Source: Dichetophora obliterata (lineage: Eukaryota > Arthropoda > Insecta > Diptera > Sciomyzidae). From it: a DNA stretch of 64,000 nucleotides. The position numbers and the translations under genes were made by a program. The stretch spans positions 44,813,193-44,877,192 of the forward strand of contig OY986439.1 in assembly GCA_963920525.1 (NCBI GenBank), read 5' to 3'. Below the pieces are notes generated by a model, which did not search any database, was not told the origin of the DNA, and worked only from the letters and a program-made list of their open reading frames with translations. Shown piece after piece: positions 36,620 to 47,978 of the stretch (positions are counted from its first letter, which is position 1; the number at the start of each line of letters is the position of its first letter).

Positions 36620-37720
36620 GCTTTAAGGTTGACGTTATTTATACAGTTTTTCAAAAGCTTTTGTCAAAGTATCGCACAATCTTCTTATTAACAAATTACA
36701 AAAAATGGGATTTTTTTAACTTGAATTAAGTCTTATCTCTCTAATAGACAGTGTATCGTCTCTTTTGATAATTTCTAAACTTTTTCTTTTGTTGCCACTT
36801 CTGGTGTTCCACAAGGGAGTATTTTGGGTCCTTTGCTGTTTATTTTGTATATCAATAATATTTCTGCTTTATTTACACATTCACAATGTCTACTTTATTT
36901 ATGCCTATGATTTGAAAATTTTTCTTAAAATGACTTGTTGTAAGTAATAATATTAAATAAATAAATTTTCTTAAAATAAAATCAGAACATTTCCTTTCTT
37001 CAACGTGATGTTGACTTACTTTACACTTGGTCTTTACAAAATACTCTTTCCTTAAATTTTAAGAAATGTGCTTTTATGACTTTTTCAAAGTCACCAACTC
37101 TATGTCCCTCCGCATACAATATTAATAATTCTATGTTGTCTCATCTCGATTAGTTTAAGGATCTTGGTATTGTCTTTGATTCCAAATTATCTTTTATTTC
37201 TCATCTTGATTTTATCATTTCCAAAGCATATGCTTTATTAGCTTTTATCTGTCGTCAATCTTCATCTTTTTTTAACCCATACACATTTAAAACACAGTAT
37301 ATGAATCTTGTTTGCTCGTGATTAGAGTATGTATTTGTCATATGATACCATTTCTATACTGCACATAAACTACGCATTGAACGTGTACAGAAATGTTTCA
37401 CTAGATTTGCTCTACGAACGCTTAATCCTGAAGTCCTTCTACCCTCATATAGTGAGAGATGCCTTTTAATTAATCTTAAATCCTTAAAAAGTAGAATGAT
37501 TTTATTTTCACTACTTTTCGTTTATGACATAATTTTTGGATTAGTAGATTGTCTTGAATTTCTGAAAAAATCGATTTTAATGTGCCTGCTAGAGTACTCA
37601 GAAATAATGATATGCTCTATACAACAACTTGCCGTTCTAATTATGCTGCAAACGCACCTATTAATAGATCTTTACATTGTTTTAATAATATAAATATTGA
37701 ATATACTTAGATTTTTTATC
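36620..37720 (+). pseudogene. Decayed LINE reverse transcriptase, jockey/CR1-like
   Basis: Plus-strand fragments follow each other: FSKAFVKVSHNLLINKLQKMGF (about 36650), TSGVPQGSILGPLLFILYIN (36797 on), YFIYAYDLKIF where YADD should be (about 36893), LQRDVDLLYTWSLQNTLSLN (about 37000), LGIVFDSKLSFISHLDFIISKAYALLAF (about 37165), LRIERVQKCFTRFALRTLNP (about 37373), and CRSNYAANAPINRSLHCFNN (about 37635). The catalytic D to Y change, several stops and frameshifts show long decay. An ATGAAAT/AGTGAAAT tail region near 37875 may be the 3' end. The clade resembles the LINE at 9490-12960, but the sequence differs. Confidence 0.8.
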
Positions 37721-39596
37721 TCTAAGGATGCTATGAGACTTTATTAAACAGTATTCTCTGAGTAATTAAATCTCTAAGTTTTAATTTTATATAAGAAAAT
37801 TGTTGTAAAGCTTAAGATATCTATTGTTATTCTTTTAATCAGTATGGAATCAATATCCAAAGATTAAAATTAAAAATGAAATGAAGTGAAATTAAAATAT
37901 TCCTTAATTTTAACCGCTTTTGCCTAAGACCTCCCTTAAGCCACTTTGCATTTGATTTTTTCTGAATTTAAAATATGTCAATTTTTGTACAAAAGTGCAC
38001 ATTTTTGCCAGAAACAAGCATTCTTTGGTGGCTTTCCGAAATTTTTCTATGGGCGACTCTAAATAAATGATGAAAATGAAATCACTCATACGCCACAGTG
38101 CACTTTCATATCAAATCTAATTAACTGTGCCCAAGTGCTTCACAAGAGTTTTTTTTAGAATTAAACGTGTCAAACGAAATTCACTGATTCCAGGTATACA
38201 AACAAATACCATAAAAACTCTACATGATTCCTACATATCTGTGGTCATATGGTATAACACTTATCTGGAGGTATGCTTAAATTGAATTCTTCATTTCATC
38301 TTAATCAATGTTTTATAAGTTTAAGCAATTTTAATAAAATTTTAAAGCCAAAAGATGAATTTAACAATTTGTTGGTCATTTCAGAAATCAACATGAAAAT
38401 ATATCATTTTGATTCTCTCCTGAAAAGTTTAAGAATTTAGATATGCTGTTGTTTCATATTGCCACAGACTTATGCATATGCGCGATTCTACCATTCTTTG
38501 CATATTAAGCTGCTGAGTTTTGTGTGAAAAGTTTTTGTAAGCACGCTTTCGAAACTCAGCAGTAAGGTGTATTTTAATATTTTATATTCATATCAGATTG
38601 TGAAATTGCATTTAATTTAATGGCTTAAGAATATGCGGCAAAGTTAACTGAGAGATGCACAAAAAAAATTTTTTCAGAATGTATGTTTTCTCTATTTAGA
38701 TTGTCAATATCCTGGGTATTAGTCATTTATACTGATTTATTAGTCCTGAATATAAGTCCCATTACATTTTGTTAACACAAAATTATCGATTACTCAATGC
38801 ATTATATTGATTAATTACTAATCGCGTGAGAGCATGTGAAATATAATGCTTTGCGCGAGTAGTTATGCTCATCAGAGTTCAACTTCTGATTGATGTATGT
38901 TTTAATCGGTAGCATGCCGTTTGTGGGAAATCTTTTTTTAAGTAATATTTTTATTATTCTTGCACGGCATGAATATATACAAAAGTTATTGCGTGAGTTG
39001 CAGTAAATATAAATTTTTAGACATTATTTCAGACGCTTATAAGTTAAGAACTACGAAAAGCTCTACACGTAGGAAAATTATAAGAGCTCCCCAAACAAAT
39101 TCTGCTTCCAATAATTTATTGCTTAGCACTAATTGAGAGCACATTGTGGTCTGCAAAAAACTCTCACGCTCACTCTCTTTTTGCAGATATTTTATGCAAA
39201 CTCTCTCTTCATAAATCTCAATTCGCAAGGATTTAATGCTTGAGAATAAACAAGTAATATTTGCATGAAGTTCTTTTTCCAAGTATTGCTTTATTTGCAA
39301 CCAATTATGATATTCTTGGACTAAACAAATTTCTTTTGCAACGAACTGTTTAAACATTTCATTATTCAGGCCTAAATTATTTTTAATTCACATGTGAACA
39401 AAAGTGTATCACGTGCAAATTAATTTTATTTGCGTCCAAGTGTTCCCAAGAGAGGGAACATATTTTACTTGCATTAGCCTGTTTTCCAAAACAGTATATA
39501 CTTACCTTTAAAAAAAGTTACTTACATTCAAATTAAATTTATTTACATCCAAAACAATATATTTTCGGGTGCAAAAAATATTAATATTTCATTATT
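37721..39596. other. Interval with a diverged direct repeat
   Basis: ATTATTCAGGCCTAAA followed by ATTCACATGT.AACAAA and ACGTGC occurs at about 39361-39418 and again at about 39591-39650, a spacing of about 230 bp. The rest is AT-rich, with a TCTCTC-rich patch near 39150-39210. A 106-residue open frame on minus (39357-39037) has no recognised domain. Confidence 0.4.
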
Positions 39597-40353
39597 CAGG
39601 CCTAAAGCATTTTTTATTCACATGTAAACAAATGTGTATTACGTGCCTATTAATTACACCCTCAATAGTTAATGCGTTCCTCTTGCTATTGTACGCACTC
39701 CACAACTTTCCGCGCGCTGGAGTGCACTTAATTGATGGAATGAAGTACGCCGACTCTACTTCGTGCTCAAAGATCTCAACAATAATTTTTGATAATGTCT
39801 GGAAATCCTCTCTGCGAAGCTTAAAAAAGAATTAAAATGTTTATTCAGATAATCTATTGCTTCGGATTACTTACAATCTATATATGCAAGACACTCATCT
39901 ATAACGGCTTTTGCAATTGTGATGCGCTCCTTATTTTGTAGTGGCTATCCTAATTTTATAATTTTTTTAACAGACGGAAGATTTTGAATTGAGTTAGCAT
40001 CAGGAAATGGGTAGAGTATTTGGACTGCAACATTGAAAGATTCGGTTGTATTAGTTAAATCTAACTCAGTATCGAAGCTTTGCAATCCTGTATCAGGAAA
40101 CTCCAATGACTGTATAGAGCCTGTTACTGTTGACGCCGATGCCGAAGATCACAAATAACCTAAAAAGAAACCGTTGTTAAAGTCTGGAATTAAAAGTTTC
40201 TACTTATTTCACCTTTTAAAATGATTTCAATCGCAAATGACTGGACATTATAAAACTGGCGTACAATTTTACTGAATTGTGTGTTCGTAATCATAAATAC
40301 ATTCATAAAAAGGAGAACGTCGTCGCAGTTTTGGATATTAAATTCGCTGGAAG
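39597..40353 (-). pseudogene. Unrecognised spliced gene relic, three exons visible
   Basis: Exon A (40353-40213) reads ASSEFNIQNCDDVLLFMNVF then ITNTQFSKIVRQFYNVQSFA. Exon B (40159-39875) reads SSASASTVTGSIQSLEFPD then VQILYPFPDANSIQNLPSVK and ERITIAKAVIDECLAYID. Exon C (39819-39597) reads LRREDFQTLSKIIVEIFEHE then YFIPSIKCTPARGKLWSAYN. The junctions have GT and AG (acceptor CCTTAG before A; donor GTGAAA after A; TTTTTAG before B; GTAAGT after B; TTTTTTAAG before C), and A to B keeps phase 1. Exon B has two in-frame stops (TGA at its start, TAG mid-exon) and the B to C join is out of phase. I do not recognise the family; the RGKLWSAYNSKR region recalls unnamed repetitive insect proteins. Confidence 0.55.
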
Positions 40354-40854
40354 CTAAGGTGGGGAAAAATTTGAATAGTTGTGGAATTATTCAGAAAGTT
40401 ATACTTTAAGAACCAACTAAGCAATAATGCTTAAATAAACTAAATATATTTTTAATATTTCAAATATTAATAAAATATTAATACATTTTTTACTTACCAC
40501 AGAAAGTTGTTTGCTGCTGAAAGCTTCTGCAATATTGCTTAGAATATAAAAGAAGTCACTCTTTCTCTCTTTTCACTCGTCTGTTTAAAACAATTTAAAT
40601 AATAAGTGCTTAGATGCAAATAAATATTCTTTGCAATTTAATTTTTTCGCGAGTTGCTCTCTATTCTCTCTTTTGTTTACAAATTAAATATATTGGGGTC
40701 TAAATAAAAGTTATTCGTAACAACATGTGCAAACATTTTGTTTTTATATAAAAATAAATTATACTTACCCATAAATTAACCATATTAAAAAAATTTACTT
40801 ATCCCTAAACATTTTATATTATTTATAAACTTTTGCTCTCAGTTCTCTCTCATT

Positions 40855-41267
40855 GGTCGGCCTTTGTAGTCTAGTGGAGAGTGCGCTAGACTCTCAACCC
40901 AAAGGTCCCTGGTTCGAATCCGGGCTCGGGCATGGTTCTTTTCACTTTCTTTGTTCTTTCTTTGTCCTACATTTAAGAATTATGGAAAACTAAAAATCCA
41001 CAACTAAATTGTGGAAAATGTGAAGGAATGGAACAACTAAGGGCTTGAAATGCTTGCCGAGGTTAAGGCATAACACTAGCCTCGGTTAAAAAGCAATTCA
41101 AATTGTCTTTCGCGGTTGTTTCCCCTAATCAATAATTCACGTATAGTTCCAACCAATTCTTCTCGATAATCTATCCCTTTCCTTTCAGGTCAAAGACCAA
41201 ACCTTGTTTGTATAAGGCGCATGCCTTGGTTCTTTGATCTTTTACTAAAAAAAAAAAAAAAAAAAAA
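40855..41267 (+). mobile_element. SINE-1, tRNA-derived retroposon, copy 2 (best copy)
   Basis: A tRNA-like head with an A box TAGTCTAGTGG (40867-40877) and a B box GGTTCGAATCC (40911-40921), both matching consensus. A body of about 310 bp follows, then an A-run of 21 (41247-41267). The head ends GGGCTCGGGCATGG; the body contains a palindrome-like AACTAAATTGTGGAAAATG and ends CATGCCTTGGTTCTTTGATC. It matches the minus-strand copy at 5523-5940 throughout. No protein is expected. No clear target duplication, but the long A-tail suggests a fairly recent insertion. Confidence 0.9.
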
Positions 41268-44200
41268 TGTGAGTGTCACAATTATACTTTATTTGAGCCC
41301 AATCAAATTCTTTCTAATTTTAAACAAAATTTTTCTTGCAATGCAATTTACAATTATAATATGTTTACCGCCAAACAAACTAAAAGACGAGATTTTCCTC
41401 CGTGTGCAATGAAATTTGACGTATTGATTCTTCGTTCTGTTATGAAACTTTTCATATTAGATTTTTTTTCAATAATACACACGGCTACAATTAATTCGAA
41501 GGGTCAAGTCCGCAATACGTCGTTCCGACAACCATGTTTTTTTTTAATTTCTAGAATAAGCCCCAGTGAAAATCTTACTGTGGAAGGATTTTTTAGAATG
41601 AAATATTGTAATTTTGTTAATTTAAACTCAGAAAAGCCGACGGAGTCCGTGAATTTTCGATCGAATCCATATTTATCCCGAAAATCTATCGACCACTCGA
41701 TGCCGCTGCATAAGCAAAGTACTGTAGAATAGTTCATATTTTATGAAAGGAAATCAAGAAAAAGTTTTTGAATTTAAAAATTTGTAGAACACCAACGATA
41801 TTTAACACCTTTTTTATTTAGCATATTTTTTTTGCAAAATAAAGAAATTCTTTAAGTTTTTTTCAGAAATTTATAAAATTTGAAAAAAGAAAGTCAATGA
41901 ATAAAATGAAAACACGATTCGACAGAAATTCAATCATAATTCAACACATAAAATGTACGAAGGCAATCCTTTGTAACATCACTGAGTTTTTCACTCTCAA
42001 ATTCAACACTTTCATTTTTGCTAGTTTTCTTCGCATTCTTGTGGTAACAACATGTCTTTATATGAAAAAATCATTGATGCGTCTGTTGTTTGTCATAGCA
42101 TTACTTCTTTATGACTTTACAGATTGAAGTAATATTTGTAAAATATATTTGTTTTGTCGAGACGGTGGATCATAGCTTTGTAAGAATCCAATGAGAAACA
42201 AGATGGTTCTGTGTTATGAATCTCTTAAAAAAACGAGAACAGCTCTCAAGCCACTCATCAAACTAGCATTCAAATTTGTATATATAGCAGATTCGGCTAC
42301 AGTGAATTTTTTGGTGCTGTCTATTTTATTCTATATTAAACATCAGTGGACGCTGTAGTAAAACTATCTCAAAAACCGAAAAAACCTTATAAACCGCTTG
42401 TCCGAAGATATATTTGAAGCATAGAGAGGTATAGCAACGCAGACCAGAACAACTAGTATTTTATAAAATTGTTAATAATAATATTTCACTATAAGTCTCT
42501 TTGTACAAAATTCGTCTAAATAGTACTTCTATGGTTAAAAATATTCAGCTTTTAATAACGTCATGTAAAAAGTTTATCACATGCAAAAATGTTGACTGTT
42601 CACTATGCCTCACATTTGAGTGGAAGACATTTCCGTTGCATAGTTTAGAAAGTTTAAAATTAATTTACTATTTTTTTCCATAGATATACGCCAAAGATAA
42701 CGCCTTGCTTATCAGGATTTATGGTGAATTTAAAGAAAAACATTTTCAAAGAAACTTTGTAGCCCTCTACGACTATGTTTAGGAGTACCTTTTTGAAACG
42801 GTTAAAAATTTAATAAAATTTGTTCCTATAAAATTTTTTTGTAGATCTGTGAATACTATAACCTTGTTCAAAGGGTTATATAATTAGAAAATTGATAAAC
42901 TTGAAGAAAATTTAAAATCTATATAAAAGTACTCAGACGAATACTTTTTAAACGTTGATACGTGTTCATTTATTATTGTGTTCTCTTTTAGAATACCTTG
43001 GTTTAAGTTTGCAATATTTTTTTTGTAGGACTGTTTTATTAGCTACCTCATAAAAAATGCATGCTTTTCAAAAAGCCTTTATAAACGATGACTATAAGTC
43101 AATTTAAACAAAAAAACGAAAAAAAAACCCAAAAAGCTTGATAAGCATTCTTACCGCTTCCTCTTAACGGTTAGCGCCTACTAGCGACTATAAATGCCAT
43201 TAACATTATTTCAGCTCAATTATATTTTATTTATTCAACAGAACTTTTTGCCGAAACTTTGGAAGCCAGAAAGTAACGCATACCACAAAACTTTAACACT
43301 CTTACGTGGTATTTTTCACCTTTGCTCATTGTAGGCACAGTAACAAAAAAAAAGTGTATTTATTTTTTATGAACCTTAACGTTATGCCATTACTTGATGC
43401 ACACCCATTTTGAAGCCAATAAATAAATTATGCCAAGCTTCCTGGCGAACAAACCTTGCTTCTTGCGCGCTGCTATAAACAAGTTCGAGTAGCAAAGCAA
43501 TGACAGAGGCACACACACACATACACCCTCTTTAGGCTTGAAGTTGTTTATTGGTTGTCTTTTTTTTTCCCACATTTTTTGTATTATATTAATGTATCTG
43601 TTGCTTTCTTTACATTCATTCTTTGACTTCGTTTTACTTTATTTGCTTCTTTTCGATTTATTTTTCATATTATTATTTTGCGAATTTTGTTTCCTGCATA
43701 AATTTGCTTGATTTTGCTACTATGTAAGTGGATTTATGTATAGTATATACATAGTACACTGCATATTGGGATATGAAGTTGCTGCTGATTTTGTGAATTC
43801 TTCTTTTGTGGCCACTAAACAAAGCTATGCGTTAAGGTTGAGGATATTTGGGAGATGTGAGCGGGGCTTATTGGGGTTTGAAAACCATTCAATTGTTCAT
43901 CTTGAGAATAATGATATACTGGCTGCTTAAAAATACTTTAATTTCCTGGAATAAAATGATATTGCTGTAGGTCTGAAAATATGCAAAAATGTTCAATGCA
44001 CAACAGTGCTTTCAAGTGTTGAAATTCCAATAAAATTTCAGTTTTCCTGCAAGCTAAATAAAGCCTCAATGATGTTATAGCATACGAATTAAGCATATGA
44101 ACATCTTCTCTTTACGTTGCAACCAAGCACTGAGTCTTAACCATTTTTGATAACACTGAAGCTACAAGGAATACAAAAAACTTGCTGAAACTTTTAATTA

Positions 44201-44663
44201 AAGTCGAATCTTTAATGAAGCTCTAGAATTCTCTAACGTGTAGGTACATGAAAATTTTACAAAAACTAAATAAATTTTGCCAAAGTCTTATTAAATAATA
44301 ATATAGAACAAGCATCTAAACGTAACTGGGTGCATATATTTTAGATGCAAGTATTTGTAGTCTGCTTTGTTTTTTTAGTTATGCACTAAAAAAAAAACCT
44401 TTTTATTTACAGGCTATCATGTTTTGCAACGAATATTTTTCCAAAGTTCATGAATTTCTAAGATCACAAAATGCAATCAAAAAAGTGCGTTATGTTTAAA
44501 TATCAATATCTGATATTATGTCCCTCTGAACCACAACCAAAAGTTCAGCAAATATTAGAGTTTTAAGAACATTTTCGGGTCAATAGTTTTTGTTAAGTGA
44601 ATTTTTATTTTTGAGCTGAGATGTTTTTTTGCGTTGTGTTAAACAAATAAATTTAATATACAA
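41268..44663. other. AT-rich interval without recognised genes
   Basis: Short open frames only, none with a recognisable domain. A CA-type microsatellite lies near 43511-43527. No paired terminal repeats detected by eye. Confidence 0.35.
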
Positions 44664-44667
44664 ATAT

Positions 44668-46339
44668 TGTGAGGACTCAAATTGTTACACAATTTGGGTC
44701 TCACAAAGTATATAAATGAATTGTTAACTGAATTTAAAATATGAAAAATGTAAACAACCAAAACATGAAATGTAAATTAAACTATCTTAATAAAATTTAA
44801 AGATTTATTATATATTATGAATAAGATGTATGGAAATTATTGTATTATATTATATCTTATTAGGTAAAATATATAATATTAATGTTATAAACATTCTATT
44901 GAGGAAATAATAATGTATTGAATAACAAATAAGTAAATAAGTAAATAATAAATACACACATACAAACATGCAAAGCCATGTACACAGTCACATATACACA
45001 AGCAGGGAAAACAAAACAAGTGAACACGGAACAGAAAGGCAACGGGAGAATATAAAGTAGTCGCGTTTGCTAAGGACAGGCAGTCTTGTCGCAAGCGCAG
45101 TAGCATGCACATGCTTTGAGACTGAGTAGTTACTTCAAGCGTAGTTATCTTAAGCGAAGGTGTCCTCACCCTTTGAACGTTGTTTATTCTAAGTCAGGCG
45201 TAGTTATCTTAAGCGAAGGTGTACTCACCCTTCGAACATAGTTTTACTCTAAGCTCAGGCGTAGTTATCTTAAGCGAAGGTGTACTCACCCTTCCAACAT
45301 AGTCTTACTCTAAGCTCAGGCGTAGTTATCGTAAGCGAAGGTGTACTCACCCTTCGAACTTTGTTTACTATAAGTTCAAAACGTAGTTATCTTAAGCTAA
45401 GGTGTACTCACCCTTCGAACGTTGCTTACTCTAAGTTCAAAACGTAGTTATCTTAAGCGAAGGTGTCCTCACCCTTCGAACGTTGTTTACTCTAAGTCAG
45501 GCGTAGTTATCGTAAGCGAAGGTGTACTCACCCTTCAAACTTTGTTTACTATAAGTTCAAAACGTAGTTATCTTAAGCGAAGGTGTAGTCACCCTTCGAA
45601 CATAATTTTACTCTTAGCTCAGGCGTAGTTATCGTAAGAGAAGGTGTACTCACCCTTCGAACGCTGTTTACTCTAAGATCAAAACGTAGTTATCTTAGGC
45701 GAAGCTACCTCCACCCTTCGAACATAGTTTTACTCTAAGCTAAGGCGTAGTTATCTTAAACGAAGGTGTCCTCACCCTTCGAACGTTGTTTACTCTAAGT
45801 CAGGCGTAGTTATCGTAAGCGAAGGTGTACTCACCCTTCAAACTTTGTTTACTATAAGTTCAAAACGTAGTTATCTTAAGCGAAGGTGTACTCACCCTTC
45901 GAACATAGTTTTACTCTAAGCTCAGGCGTAGTTATCTTGAGCGAAGGTGTCCTCACCCTTCGAACGCTGTTTACTCTAAGATCAAAACGTAGTTATCTTA
46001 AGCGAAGGTACCTCCACCCTTCGAACATAGTTTTAATCTTAGTTCTATCATAGTCACTCACAGCGAGAGGGACCATAGTAAATAACGGAATAAATAATTC
46101 TATCACTTTAATTATTATAATGCTTAATAATTAATAATAAATAAGTAACGTACTCGTTAAGTAATAAATAAAACAAATGAAAATAATAAAGACTTACTCT
46201 ACAGTTTAAAACTAAAACGCTGGCTTTCTTATTTAAAACAACGGAATCATTGGTAAATAAATTCTTTTGTAAGAACCCGTGGTTTACTCACTGAGCCTAC
46301 CTCAGCAAAAATCAGCAACGAGCAAAAGGGTTCGTTACA
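44668..46339. mobile_element. Probable solo LTR carrying a minisatellite
   Basis: It begins TGTGAGGACTC and ends GGGTTCGTTACA, so it has the TG..CA ends of a long terminal repeat. ATAT flanks it on both sides (44664-44667 and 46340-46343), a typical LTR-element target duplication. Inside is a TATAAAG box near 45051 in plus orientation, and past the minisatellite several AATAAA signals. At 1,672 bp it is long for an LTR, mostly because of the tandem array. No gag or pol lies next to it, so it is best read as a solo LTR left by recombination. Confidence 0.65.
45133..46045. repeat. Minisatellite of about 61 bp, about 15 units
   Basis: Units share CGTAGTTATCTTAAGCGAAG, then GTGT(A/C)CTCACCCTTCGAAC and TTTACTCTAAG. 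They alternate between two end types (CTCAGG and TTCAAAA). Spacing is about 57-63 bp. An inverted relation inside the unit (CGAAGGTG and CACCCTTCG) lets each unit form a hairpin. The array sits downstream of the TATA box of the enclosing LTR. Confidence 0.93.
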
Positions 46340-46343
46340 ATAT

Positions 46344-46570
46344 CATACAATTGTTCTTCCCATTTATATTTGAAAAATTGTGAACTGAACGAAATTGCTC
46401 AGGATATAATTGTCCTAAGAAAAATTTGAATATTTTAAAAAAAGTATAGTAAGAAAAGTAATTTAAAAGTAAGAAAAAAAAAATCATAAATAAAGTATTT
46501 CTTTTATTTATTAATTGTGTTAATTTTCTTTGTTCTTAGCAATTTTTTAAAATAACATCAACAAAAATTT
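46344..46570. other. Short AT-rich spacer
   Basis: Between the LTR and the nested stack; nothing recognised. Confidence 0.3.
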
Positions 46571-47154
46571 ATTAATGAGCTTATACTATGTTCACACAGA
46601 GAGTATGGTTTGGGTTTAGTTTGAGTTTAGCCGAAGCTGTTCACACAGAGATGCGTCTTCAAAATTAAATTAAGTTTGATTTTTCTTTGATTACTTATGT
46701 GTTCTAATATATTTTTGGCTTCTTTGCACTAATTAAAAATTCAGAGACAATTTTAATAATTACTGAAACATATAATGATAAATACATAAATTTATTTAAA
46801 TGGAGTTATTAAGTTCATGCTGAGAAGAAGAAGTTCCAAATTTACTTCTCAGCACAACAACTATGAACGTATCTTGTCATCAAAAAAATTGCATATGAAC
46901 TAGGGAGTCCATTCCCGGAAGCTTTTCGTGATCCCGGGATTATCGGGATTAAGATTTTCAATCTCGGGATTCCGGGATTAGTTCGGGACTTAAAACTTTA
47001 AAAAGTAAATAATTCAAATGTTTATTTTAATTAAAACAATATTTTATAATTTATTACATGAAACTAAAAAATGTAGTTCCATTCACTTATGAAGCAACAT
47101 AAACAAAACAATTTATTAATAAACACAAAAAAACTTAAATAATGGCAATGACTA

Positions 47155-47639
47155 CTCGCTCAAAAATCTTGGACTAAATTCTAATAAATCCTGTATTGTA
47201 TATAGACGACACCGAAACTGTATAAAAATTGAATCAACGGTATATATTACAATTGATTTTTTTTCTCTTATGGGACTAAATTTTAATACATTAAAATTTA
47301 AAAAATATTAAAAGTATTGAAAGTATTAAAATATTTTTTAAAAACAAAAAAATTAACGAAACATGTGGGATTCGAACCCACTACGTTTAGGCTATAAGTT
47401 TTTGGCTCTACCAACTGCTCTATGAAGCCACATGTACAAAGAAATGATAAACATGCATAAGAACCGAACCAAGCCAAACGCTGTTTTTAAAGATTAATCC
47501 AACCTGTATTAAATATTATTCCAGGTTTTATTAAAAAATGTCTAGTATTTTGAAGAGTTTGAATTGTAATAGAATAAGTATTAAAAAATGCATGATTCCA
47601 ACGATTGGATTAAAAATAAGTCCAAGATTTTTGACAGTG
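47155..47639. mobile_element. TA-flanked MITE with a tRNA-like core
   Basis: Inverted ends contain TCAAAAATCTTGGACT on both sides (CTCGCTCAAAAATCTTGGAC on the left; the inverse of GTCCAAGATTTTTGACAGTG on the right), flanked by TA at 47153-47154 and 47640-47641, as in Tc1/mariner insertions. The related hAT at 22107-23468 reads AATGAC then TTCAAAATT at this point, with no insert: an empty site. The core has a tRNA-like sequence (47361-47434). 485 bp. Confidence 0.8.
47361..47434 (-). other. tRNA-like sequence inside the MITE
   Basis: On minus, TAGAGCAGTTGGTAGAGC is D-arm/A-box-like (complement of about 47407-47424), and GTGGGTTCGAATCCCAC is a perfect T-arm with B box. The acceptor stem and anticodon stem do not pair, and the D stem has GAGC where GCTC is expected, so this is not a functional tRNA. 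It is either a SINE head inserted in the MITE or part of it. Confidence 0.6.
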
Positions 47640-47755
47640 TAGCAAAATTTTATTAATTTAAAGAATAAATAATAATAGGATAATATACAGAACAGTTTTA
47701 GGTATTAATATAAAAATATTAAACATATTTGTTTTGGTACACCGTCTGTCTACCA

Positions 47756-47978
47756 GCCCAATTCTGAATAATTTTTGCCACGGAATCAATAAAGGGAGTT
47801 TCCATTTTTAAGATAAAGCTCAAGAGCATATTGGAAAATCTTAATGCAAATTTTTTCATCAACCGTCAATATTCATGAGTAAAAAAATGTGATGTCTGTA
47901 TCTGCTATCTTAAAAATGGAAACTGCCTTTCTCGATTCCGGGATGGGGGGGGGGGGGGGGAATTATTCCGAATTGAGC
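47756..47978. mobile_element. Small inverted-repeat insert with a 16-G run
   Basis: Arms of about 55-60 bp contain CAATTCTGAATAATT, CGGAATCAATAAAGG and AGTTTCCATTTTTAAGATA on the left, and the same inverted on the right. The right arm is widened by a run of 16 G at 47945-47960, where the left arm has TTTTTGCCA. The deleted hAT copy at 22107-23468 has an uninterrupted ACACCGTATTCATG here, so this is an insertion. Target duplication not clear. Confidence 0.7.

Noticed and set aside
45133..46045. CRISPR-like array
   Set aside because: Units are contiguous with no unique spacers, the organism is eukaryotic, and no cas genes are present; it is a minisatellite.
47361..47434. Possible functional tRNA gene
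   Set aside because: The T-arm is perfect, but acceptor and anticodon stems do not pair and it lies inside a MITE.
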